Below, piece by piece: positions 25,971-33,674 of a DNA stretch of 64,000 nt (positions are counted from its first letter, which is position 1; every line of letters starts with the position of its first letter). The DNA lies in contig JBGTGP010000012.1 in assembly GCA_041746735.1 (NCBI GenBank), positions 65,306 to 129,305 on the forward strand. The letters run 5' to 3'. The notes below the pieces were generated by a model that had not been told where the DNA came from, did not search any database, and worked only from the letters and a program-made list of their open reading frames with translations. The stretch is from Opimibacter sp041746735. Its GTDB lineage: Bacteria > Bacteroidota > Bacteroidia > Chitinophagales > Saprospiraceae. Both the position numbers and the translations under genes were made by a program.

Positions 25971-26969
25971 ATGGTCAGGATTCATAATCTGGAGTTAGGA
26001 GATTTCCCTTTGTTGCTGGCGCCGATGGAGGATGTCAGTGATCCACCTTTCCGGTTTTTGTGCAAGGAGCAGGGTTGTGATATGCTATATACAGAGTTTA
26101 TCAGCGTGGAAGGCCTGATACGGGATGCAGAAAAGAGTGTGCAAAAACTGGATATTTATGATCAGGAGCGTCCGATCGGTATTCAGATATTTGGGGCTGA
26201 ACTGGACTCTATGCTTCAGGCTACGGATATAGTCGTCGAAGCAGGTCCTGAGTTGCTGGATATTAATTACGGTTGCCCGGTCAAGAAGGTCGTTTGTAAA
26301 GAGGCAGGAGCCGGTATTTTGAAGGATATCCCCAAAATGATCCGACTCACGGAAGCAGTAGTCCGGCGAAGTCCGATTCCAGTGACGGTCAAAACCAGGC
26401 TCGGGTGGGATGAAGAATCAAAACACATTGTGGAAGTGGCCGAGCGGTTGCAGGATGTCGGCATTGCAGCGCTATCCATACACGCCCGCACCCGGTCCCA
26501 GATGTACAAAGGAGAAGCAGATTGGACGCTGGTCGGTGAAGTGAAAAATAATCCCCGGATGCATATCCCCATTTTTGGAAATGGTGATATCGATTCACCT
26601 CAAAAAGCGGTTGACTATAAGAATCGTTATGGAGTGGATGGCATCATGATAGGCCGTGCCAGCATTGGGTATCCCTGGATTTTCAGAGAGATTAAGCACT
26701 TTAGGGCAACGGGTCAGCTCCTTGCACCTCCGACCATTATTGAGCGGGTGGATGCTGCAAAGCGGCACTTGATACACTCGATAGCCTGGAAAGGGGATAA
26801 GTTGGGTGTTCTTGAAATGAGACGCCATTACACGAACTATTTTAAGTCGCTGGAGGGGATCAAACATTTTCGCGCCCAACTGGTAACAGAAATGGAGCCT
26901 GATGTTTTATTTGGTATCCTGGACCATATAGGCAAACATTATGCGGAAGAAATGGCAGGTGTGGTTTGA
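25971..26969 (+). CDS. dusB: tRNA-dihydrouridine synthase
   Basis: The protein has the FMN TIM-barrel features of the Dus family. These are PLLLAPMEDVSDPPFR, DINYGCPVKKVVCKEAGAGI with the catalytic Cys in the loop, PVTVKTRLGWD, LSIHARTRSQMYKGEADW, PIFGNGDI and MIGRASIGYPWIF. It reduces uridines in the D-loop of tRNA. The ATG at 25971 gives 332 residues and the standard N-terminus VRIHNLELGDFPLLLAPM; a GTG at 25959 adds four. It lies just after the export gene and may share its transcript. Confidence 0.95.
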   Translation: MVRIHNLELGDFPLLLAPMEDVSDPPFRFLCKEQGCDMLYTEFISVEGLIRDAEKSVQKLDIYDQERPIGIQIFGAELDSMLQATDIVVEAGPELLDINYGCPVKKVVCKEAGAGILKDIPKMIRLTEAVVRRSPIPVTVKTRLGWDEESKHIVEVAERLQDVGIAALSIHARTRSQMYKGEADWTLVGEVKNNPRMHIPIFGNGDIDSPQKAVDYKNRYGVDGIMIGRASIGYPWIFREIKHFRATGQLLAPPTIIERVDAAKRHLIHSIAWKGDKLGVLEMRRHYTNYFKSLEGIKHFRAQLVTEMEPDVLFGILDHIGKHYAEEMAGVV

Positions 26970-27074
26970 AAGGATGATGCATCCATTTGGAAGATGGGTG
27001 AAAATGATACACTATGTTTGCGCGCTGAATTCATTTCAAATTTACCCGAGTACATCTGATATTGCCTCCGGACC

Positions 27075-28499
27075 ATGAAACTCAATCTTACCTCTTCCGA
27101 GCAGGAACTTTTCGACATCATCGGACGGGTAGGCGCCCAACGAGGGCAGGACGTGTTTGTCGTTGGCGGATTTGTCCGTGACCGGGTGCTGGGCATACCT
27201 TGTACGGATATAGATTTTGTGACCATTGGTGATGGACCCGGACTGGCTGCAGATGTAGCAGAGGCTCTGGGTGTGGGAAGTGCCGAATTGTCGATTTTTA
27301 AGACGTTTGGAACAGCGATGATCCGGTACGAGGATCTTGAACTTGAGTTTGTAGGTGCCCGAAAGGAATCTTATAGTCCCGACAGCCGAAAACCCAGTGT
27401 TGAACAGGGATCACTTCACGATGACCAGTTGAGACGTGATTTTACAATAAATGCCCTTGCGGCGGCCCTCCATGGAGATCATCGCTACCATATCATAGAT
27501 CCTTTTGACGGACTGACAGATCTTGCCCAAAGGCGAATCATAACACCACAGGATCCAGAGCAGACGTTTTCAGATGATCCGCTCAGGATGTTGCGGGCTA
27601 TCCGGTTTGCATCACAACTTTCCTTTCGCATTGATCCCCGGACGCTTGAAGCCATTGCTCATATGCGGGAAAGAATTTCCATAGTATCGATGGAGCGAAT
27701 CACCTTTGAGCTCAACAAGATTATCCTTTCGCCAGTGCCTTCCAGGGGTTTTTTACTGTTGGATGATACGGGACTGCTGCCCCTGATTTTTCCGGAGATG
27801 ACAGATTTGAAAGGGGTGGAGAAACAGGAAGGTCATGGACATAAGGACAATTTCTACCATACACTTCAGGTGCTGGATAATGTGTCTGAAGCTTCCATGG
27901 ATCTATGGTTGCGATGGAGTGCGATCCTGCATGACATCGCCAAACCTGCTACTAAACGCTTTGAACCCGGACACGGCTGGACCTTTCATGGACATGAAGT
28001 AGTAGGAGCACACATGGTTTCGCGGATATTCAGACGGATGAAATTGCCCATGGATGAGAAAATGAAGTTCGTCCAGCACATGGTCCGTTTACATCTACGT
28101 CCTATTGCCCTCGTTCAGGAAGCCATCACAGATGCTGCTATCCGCCGATTGTTGTTTGATGCCGGGGATAATCTGGAGGCGCTGATGACCCTGTGCAAAG
28201 CAGATATCACCTCCAAGAATCCGGATCGCGTGGCCCGGTATCTGCTAAATTATGAACGAGTCATGGACCGTCTGCGTGATGTTGAAGCCCGGGATCATTT
28301 ACGCAACTGGCAGCCGCCGGTTACCGGACAGATGATTATGGAAGCGTTCGGTATCCCTCCGGGCAGGGTGGTCGGTGAAATTAAAACAGCCATCAGAGAA
28401 GCCATCCTGGATGGTGAGCTTGAGAATAATCTCGCTAAAGCCTACACCTTTATGCTCGAAGAAGGAAAGCGCCACGGACTTATACCGGTAGTATCCTGA
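27075..28499 (+). CDS. CCA tRNA nucleotidyltransferase / polyA polymerase family with HD domain
   Basis: The 474 residues begin with the class II nucleotidyltransferase head: GGFVRD at 31-36 and the metal-binding DID at 45-47. RRDFTINALAAAL and DPFDGLTDLAQR follow, then DDPLRMLRAIRFASQL. An HD-type phosphohydrolase region follows with HDIAKPATKRF and HGHEVVGAHM. It adds or repairs the CCA end of tRNA in the cytosol. Whether the HD part is active is unknown, though its His-Asp pair is present. It stands alone between dusB and the TonB receptor. Confidence 0.92.
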   Translation: MKLNLTSSEQELFDIIGRVGAQRGQDVFVVGGFVRDRVLGIPCTDIDFVTIGDGPGLAADVAEALGVGSAELSIFKTFGTAMIRYEDLELEFVGARKESYSPDSRKPSVEQGSLHDDQLRRDFTINALAAALHGDHRYHIIDPFDGLTDLAQRRIITPQDPEQTFSDDPLRMLRAIRFASQLSFRIDPRTLEAIAHMRERISIVSMERITFELNKIILSPVPSRGFLLLDDTGLLPLIFPEMTDLKGVEKQEGHGHKDNFYHTLQVLDNVSEASMDLWLRWSAILHDIAKPATKRFEPGHGWTFHGHEVVGAHMVSRIFRRMKLPMDEKMKFVQHMVRLHLRPIALVQEAITDAAIRRLLFDAGDNLEALMTLCKADITSKNPDRVARYLLNYERVMDRLRDVEARDHLRNWQPPVTGQMIMEAFGIPPGRVVGEIKTAIREAILDGELENNLAKAYTFMLEEGKRHGLIPVVS

Positions 28500-28578
28500 A
28501 ACTTCTCCCTATTTTTATATTTCAGATGTAAAAGGAAGCATTTCTCCCATGCTTGTACGTTGCATATAAAACTGGTGG

Positions 28579-31272
28579 ATGTTCTATCACCGCATATGTA
28601 TCAGTTTATACTGGGCTGTGTTGCTGTCAGGTTATCTGCAGGCACAGGTCCATACGCTTATGGTTATGGCCGACCAGAAGCCTCCGGTTGAGTTTTTTAT
28701 GGAACTCAGCCTGCAATCCGGTGTGAATATCATCTACAGTGATAACGTGATAGAAAAATTGCCGCTTATCACCCTGGAATTGAAAGGAGCCTCAGTGGAG
28801 GATATACTGCAAAGAGTTTTGCAAGGGACCTCGATTTCATTCCGGTATGTAGAGGATCAGATTGTACTTTACCAGATACCACCACCACCGCCCCGGTATT
28901 CCATAAGTGGTGTGGTGACGGATTCAGTTTCAGGCGAACCGTTGATTTCCGCTTATGTGCTGGATGTTATTTCCGGGAAGGGAACCACAACCAATAATTA
29001 CGGGTATTACAGTCTGCATCTTCCTGCTGGTAATAAGCAACTCCTGGCAGGCTATCTGGGGTATACCTCTAAAAGGATTGTGGTGCAACTCACCGGCAAC
29101 GAGATGCTCCATTTAAAACTACATCCGAGCAGTGTACTGCGGGAAGTCGTCGTGAGCGCACATGGCCATCATGATCCGGCAGATGCAGTTATACAGCCCG
29201 CTGAGCGGATTACCCTTTCTGAACTACAAAGCAATATACATCTGGGGGGATCCAGTGATCTGTACCGGATCGCAGATTTTATTCCGGGTGTACATACCGG
29301 AACGGATGGTGTCGGTGGCATCCATGTCCGTGGAGGAGCCAATGATCAGAACCTCATACTGATGGATGGCGTACCCGTGTACCACCCCAATCACCTCCTG
29401 GGCATTGTTTCGGTATTCAATTACCAGGTCTTACAGCAGGCATCGATTTATAAAGCCAATTTTCCAAGTCGCTTCAGCGGAAGGCTGTCCTCTGTCATGG
29501 ATGTGCGGACTCGAGAAGGTAATATTCATACATGGGGTTTCTCCGGCAATATCGCAGTCTCCGAAATCGGAGTCATGGCTGAAGGGCCATTAGTCAAGGA
29601 TAAAGTAGGTGTATTATTGAGCAGCCGCTTTTTTCTGCCAGGTTTGTTTATGCGCGACCTGACTCGAAGATATAAGGAGAAGAATGGCGTGGGCGGATCA
29701 GCAGATCTGGATTATTTTGACTTTAACGGTAAGATCAATTGGGTGCTGGGAGATCGGGACCGACTGTACCTCAGTATGTATCAGGGCAATGATCGGTTTT
29801 CAGATTTTACCATAACGGACCGCAATGAAGTGGACCCGGAATCGGGCATTCGGATCGTCTCGCATGAAGAATTCAGAAAGGACCTCAATTGGACAAATCG
29901 TACTGCTGTATTGAGATGGAATCACTTGCTCAGCGACAAAATCTTTGCCAATTTCATTCTTTCCCGAAGCTCTTTTGTACTCCAGTCAGTAGATCGAAGT
30001 GAATTTTTATATCGTTTTCCAGGCTCTACACTAGATCCTGTATCCGGTTTTGATACCAAAGAATTTAAGTCCGGAATTGAAGATGTCACTGCCAAATTGG
30101 AACTCGACATCCGGCCCTCTGCAGATCATCAGCTTTCAGCCGGTATGTATGGCATCGTCTACCAGTTCAGACCAAAATCAGTCACGATCAATGAAGAAAG
30201 TAAGGTTGGAGATTTTTACCTGGAAGAAGGGCTGCTGGATGATGTGTTTTTTTCGGCCTTTAAGGTAAAAGCTATTGAATCCGGAGTTTATTTTGAAGAC
30301 CGGTGGGAAATCAATTCCCGTTGGCATTTGTCCTCCGGGATGCATATTGCCGGTTTTTTCGTACAAGGGACCTACTACCTGGATCCGCAGTTGAGGGTAA
30401 GTCTTGATTTTCAACCCCGCTCTAATCTGGCCTTCAATATTGGCTATAGCCGGATGGCCCAATACCTGCATCACCTCACATCCAGTAGTATAGGTCTCCC
30501 CACAGATCTCTGGGTGCCGACGACAGCACGGGTAGCGCCGGCCCTCTCTGATCAATATGCTTTTTCAGCCCTCTGGAAACCCGCTCCGACGCTGTCCATC
30601 GATGTGTCAGCCTACGTGAAAGATATGCGAAGCCTTATCTCCTATCAGGAAGGTGCCAGTTTCCTGCTACGGGAAGGTCTCCTCCCGTCAAGTATTGTAG
30701 ATGCAGCCAATTGGGAATCCAAGGTCACAAAGGGAAATGGTGATGCCTCCGGCGTTGAACTCCAGACTCAGTATGATGCCGGCAGATGGCAAGTCAAGTG
30801 GAATGGCACATGGTCCCGTTCTTATAGGCTCTTTGAAGATATCAACAATGGAAAAGCCTTTCCCGACCGGTATGACCGACGATGGTCCTCCTCATTTGCA
30901 GGACGGATCAAGGCAGGTCCAAAATGGTCCTTTACAGCCAACTGGCTCTATGGGAGCGGAGTGGCCATCACACTTGCGGAAAGCAAGTTTTTTAATCCGG
31001 GTTCCTTTTTTCCGGAGATCGGTATCAACTATAGCGAACGTAATGGCTTCAGATTGCCCGCGTATCACCGTCTTGACCTCAGTGCAAACTATATTTTTGC
31101 TGACCGACCCAGCTATAGCCATTCCTTAACACTTAACCTGTATAATGTCTATAACCGAATCAATCCCTTTTATATCACGCTTGTCCAGGATCCGATCAAT
31201 CAACAATTTGAATTCCGTCAGTTCTCCCTGCTGCGGTTTTTCCCGTCACTGAGCTACCGGTTTACTTTCTGA
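28579..31272 (+). CDS. TonB-dependent outer-membrane receptor with N-terminal STN domain
   Basis: The 897 residues comprise, in order, a signal peptide (to about 22, LQAQ); a secretin/TonB N-terminal (STN) domain at about 25-100 with FFMELSLQSGVNIIYSD and LELKGASVEDILQRVL; a carboxypeptidase-regulatory-like domain at about 107-185 (ISGVVTDSVSGEPLISAYVL); a plug with HVRGGANDQNLILMDGVPVY; and a 22-strand-type barrel ending LLRFFPSLSYRFTF. It should import a ligand using TonB energy. The STN domain usually signals to an anti-sigma factor, but none is encoded nearby. The next gene is a DUF4249 lipoprotein, a common partner. Confidence 0.93.
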   Translation: MFYHRICISLYWAVLLSGYLQAQVHTLMVMADQKPPVEFFMELSLQSGVNIIYSDNVIEKLPLITLELKGASVEDILQRVLQGTSISFRYVEDQIVLYQIPPPPPRYSISGVVTDSVSGEPLISAYVLDVISGKGTTTNNYGYYSLHLPAGNKQLLAGYLGYTSKRIVVQLTGNEMLHLKLHPSSVLREVVVSAHGHHDPADAVIQPAERITLSELQSNIHLGGSSDLYRIADFIPGVHTGTDGVGGIHVRGGANDQNLILMDGVPVYHPNHLLGIVSVFNYQVLQQASIYKANFPSRFSGRLSSVMDVRTREGNIHTWGFSGNIAVSEIGVMAEGPLVKDKVGVLLSSRFFLPGLFMRDLTRRYKEKNGVGGSADLDYFDFNGKINWVLGDRDRLYLSMYQGNDRFSDFTITDRNEVDPESGIRIVSHEEFRKDLNWTNRTAVLRWNHLLSDKIFANFILSRSSFVLQSVDRSEFLYRFPGSTLDPVSGFDTKEFKSGIEDVTAKLELDIRPSADHQLSAGMYGIVYQFRPKSVTINEESKVGDFYLEEGLLDDVFFSAFKVKAIESGVYFEDRWEINSRWHLSSGMHIAGFFVQGTYYLDPQLRVSLDFQPRSNLAFNIGYSRMAQYLHHLTSSSIGLPTDLWVPTTARVAPALSDQYAFSALWKPAPTLSIDVSAYVKDMRSLISYQEGASFLLREGLLPSSIVDAANWESKVTKGNGDASGVELQTQYDAGRWQVKWNGTWSRSYRLFEDINNGKAFPDRYDRRWSSSFAGRIKAGPKWSFTANWLYGSGVAITLAESKFFNPGSFFPEIGINYSERNGFRLPAYHRLDLSANYIFADRPSYSHSLTLNLYNVYNRINPFYITLVQDPINQQFEFRQFSLLRFFPSLSYRFTF

Positions 31273-31339
31273 TAAAAAGCAGCGTTCAGACCTCTGTCAC
31301 CGATTTCTTTATATTGGGTTAAATCGTTATCTTTCCTCA

Positions 31340-32242
31340 ATGAAAGGCAAATTCACAGCCGCAGGTCTGGCATTCTCTACAGGGGTAATGCTTTTATTAT
31401 CCTCCTGCGAGACGTCTTTGGAATGGCCGACTCATAATCTTTCCAAACTGACCATCATTTCTCATCTTGCACCCAACGGATGGGAGCGTCAACGCGTTTT
31501 TGTTTTCACTTCTCAATCCCCTTCAGGTCCTAACCAGTTTAATACACCACCCGGACTTGAGGTTGAGGTGGTCGAACTGGAGACTGAAGCCATCATCAAA
31601 CTGGATTCTACCCGTGAAGGCCAGGAGGTGTTTTTTGAATTTCCGCCCGGATTTGTAAAAGAAGGTCATACCTATACCATCTCGGCCACCGCCCCCGGCT
31701 TTGGGAGCGTGTATGCCACTACTTATATTCCTATTCCAAGTGCCATAGCCAATCTGAATATCCAGGATGTGAAAATCCTACCCTCAGATAAGCACGAATT
31801 TAAAAGCATCGTCCGTTACACCGTTTCCTTTGACATTGAGCATGCCGAAGATAACCGGTACTACCATTTGGTCTTCTATAATGAGTATGATGGATTGGAC
31901 AACTACCTGCTGATTGTGGATCCGGAGCCGTCGGACCATCAGCCTTTTCTCCCGCACTATGATTTCGGAATCCTCCTCGACAAGAAGAATTTACCGGTTG
32001 GAGGTCCTTTGAAGTTTAGTTTTGTCGATTGGGTCGTCGGCAATAATGACCTCAGACGCGTATATGTTGAGTTACGCTCCATCACGGAGGAGTATTATAA
32101 ATATCACAGTTCCCTGGCACGCCAACTTATTGTGCGTCAGGACCCTTTTGCAGAGCCTGTCACCATTTTCAACAATATTAACGGAGGCTTTGGCAATTTT
32201 TCAGGATTCACCCCTGCCGTTTCTTCTTCCGATTTGCCCTAA
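31340..32242 (+). CDS. DUF4249 family lipoprotein
   Basis: The 300-residue protein has a lipoprotein signal peptide (FSTGVMLLLSSC followed by ETSLEW). It carries the features of DUF4249: an N-terminal beta-rich region with LTIISHLAPNGWERQRVFVF, a middle GHTYTISATAPGFGSVYATT segment and YSVSFDIEHAED-type strands. These proteins are found next to TonB receptors in Bacteroidota and are presumed to sit on the cell surface beside them. The ligand is unknown. TATCTTTC at about 31329, near the start, resembles the -7 element. Its stop is followed by a short AGCCC/GGGCT hairpin. Confidence 0.88.
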   Translation: MKGKFTAAGLAFSTGVMLLLSSCETSLEWPTHNLSKLTIISHLAPNGWERQRVFVFTSQSPSGPNQFNTPPGLEVEVVELETEAIIKLDSTREGQEVFFEFPPGFVKEGHTYTISATAPGFGSVYATTYIPIPSAIANLNIQDVKILPSDKHEFKSIVRYTVSFDIEHAEDNRYYHLVFYNEYDGLDNYLLIVDPEPSDHQPFLPHYDFGILLDKKNLPVGGPLKFSFVDWVVGNNDLRRVYVELRSITEEYYKYHSSLARQLIVRQDPFAEPVTIFNNINGGFGNFSGFTPAVSSSDLP

Positions 32243-32296
32243 AGCCCTTTTGGGCTATATTATTTCGCAATCCATAGGGGTTAGCAAATCTTATTG

Positions 32297-32312
32297 TGTC
32301 ATATAGCTGACA
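32297..32312. promoter_or_regulatory. palindrome TGTCA-N6-TGACA ahead of the Crp/Fnr gene
   Basis: This is a perfect inverted repeat with the arm length and six-base spacing typical of Crp/Fnr-family operators. It lies 33 bases upstream of the regulator start, in the position expected for autoregulation. That the encoded regulator binds it is inference. Confidence 0.45.
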
Positions 32313-32344
32313 AAGTATCTGTATCACTTTCGAAGGAAGGCATT

Positions 32345-33022
32345 ATGGCACATAAAATGGAGATTTTGGAAAGCATTCCCTTTTTTAGTGTGCTAAGCCA
32401 GAAAGAACTGGTTTCTCTGGTGGATCACATGGAATATCATACGATTTCCAGGCATGGGTTCATTTATGCTGAAGACGAACCCGCCACCCGGTTTTATATT
32501 CTATCAGCGGGGAGTATTAAGATCGGTACCCATCACGATGACGGTAGGGAGGTCATCAAGCAAATTCTGCACCCGCGCATGGTCTTTGGCGAGATGGCGC
32601 TCATCAAGGAAGAAAGCCCGCACCATGATTTTGCGATAGCACTCTCTTCAGGCACCGCATATTACAGTATCAAAGTTGATTTCTTCAGGGCCTGCATGGA
32701 TGCTAATTCGCAACTGGCCATGAGTGTTATCTCGATGATTGGACTTCGACTCCGAAGAACGGAGCACCAGTTAGAGTCACTGATCTTCAAGGATGCCCGG
32801 GCGAGAATCATTGATTTTATATTGGACAATGCCCGGCAACGAGGCAGGAATGTGGGTTTTGAGACGCTGCTGAAGCATTCCCTCACACAGCAGGATATCG
32901 CCAACTATACGGGCACCAGCCGGCAGACCGTCACAGCGGTACTCAATGATCTCAGAAAAACTAATAAAATTTATTTCACCCGTAATAGTATTCTCATTCG
33001 GGACCTGACAGCCCTGGCGTAG
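32345..33022 (+). CDS. Crp/Fnr-family transcriptional regulator
   Basis: The ATG at 32345 is preceded by a strong AAGGAAGG ribosome-binding site, which settles the start over an upstream TTG, and gives 225 residues. Residues about 10-125 form a cyclic-nucleotide-binding-like beta-roll (YAEDEPATRFYILSAGSIKI, VFGEMALI). Residues about 150-225 hold a winged helix-turn-helix with LTQQDIANYTGTSRQTVTAVLNDLRK. No cysteine set for an Fe-S cluster is evident, and the RLRR dimer helix is present. The effector is unknown. A perfect palindrome lies in its own leader and a strong terminator follows it. Confidence 0.92.
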   Translation: MAHKMEILESIPFFSVLSQKELVSLVDHMEYHTISRHGFIYAEDEPATRFYILSAGSIKIGTHHDDGREVIKQILHPRMVFGEMALIKEESPHHDFAIALSSGTAYYSIKVDFFRACMDANSQLAMSVISMIGLRLRRTEHQLESLIFKDARARIIDFILDNARQRGRNVGFETLLKHSLTQQDIANYTGTSRQTVTAVLNDLRKTNKIYFTRNSILIRDLTALA

Positions 33023-33066
33023 GTTACGCTGGGCTTTTACCTGGATAAATGGTTTGGTAACCGGAG

Positions 33067-33105
33067 CCGGACAGTTGGAATGATACAACTGTCCGGTTTT
33101 CCTTT
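33067..33105 (+). terminator. intrinsic terminator after the Crp/Fnr gene
   Basis: An 11-base-pair perfect stem (33067-33077 with 33086-33096) has an eight-base loop and a TTTTCCTTTTT tail. The rest of the 272-base gap up to 33294 is AT-rich, with no gene that I can support; it presumably holds the promoter of the next gene. Confidence 0.92.
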
Positions 33106-33294
33106 TTCAGGACGATTTGCTGTTGTTTTTTAAACTTTGAACTCGTGTTGCCATCCAGGTCTTTTGTCGGCCTGAAAAAAAAATGAGCGAATTTCAAATA
33201 TTTGTTTTTTGTTTGCTCTCAATATTATGTCAATTTACACCCTTGAATGGCGAAAGCACCCTTTACGTTCCGGGTACTTTCCTTATACACCTGA

Positions 33295-33651
33295 ATGAAC
33301 ATGACTAACAAACCGCGTATCGTCAAGGACTATGAAAAGCTCGATCCCGAGATCCAGGAGCAGATCAAACTCATGTATCCATACGGATTTGCCAAACACC
33401 TCATTCAGTACAAAAATGCCGACGGTAAATTTGTCTCAGCCCTCCCGTTTGAAACAGATGACCGGTATTACCTGGTACGGATGACACTCATTGAGGCCCG
33501 GCAGATCATTGAGGATGATGACGATTATGATGCAAGTGGCGAACTGAAGGAAAGTGTAAAGGAAGAGTATGAAGAAAAGTATGGTGATATGGACTACCTG
33601 ACCATCACGGATGGAGAAGGAAGTTCAGCAAGTGAGGAGGAGGAGGAATAA
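33295..33651 (+). CDS. small acidic conserved Bacteroidota protein, function unknown
   Basis: This 118-residue soluble protein begins KPRIVKDYEKLDPEIQEQIK and continues with YPYGFAKHLIQYKNADGKFV, LPFETDDRYYLVRMTLIEA and a run of aspartates. It ends in a serine/glutamate tail (SSASEEEEE). Very similar short proteins are common in Bacteroidota genomes and carry no assigned function. The conserved body and strongly negative C-terminus would fit a protein that binds a basic partner, but this is only inference. A second ATG six bases in (33301) is an equally good start. Confidence 0.8.
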   Translation: MNMTNKPRIVKDYEKLDPEIQEQIKLMYPYGFAKHLIQYKNADGKFVSALPFETDDRYYLVRMTLIEARQIIEDDDDYDASGELKESVKEEYEEKYGDMDYLTITDGEGSSASEEEEE

Positions 33652-33674
33652 GTCCTCTTGAGCCCCTTCCCCTT

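Noticed and set aside
32240..32262. AGCCC-TTTT-GGGCT hairpin after the DUF4249 gene as a terminator
   Set aside because: The stem is short and the tail is a broken T run, so I mention it only in the gene entry.
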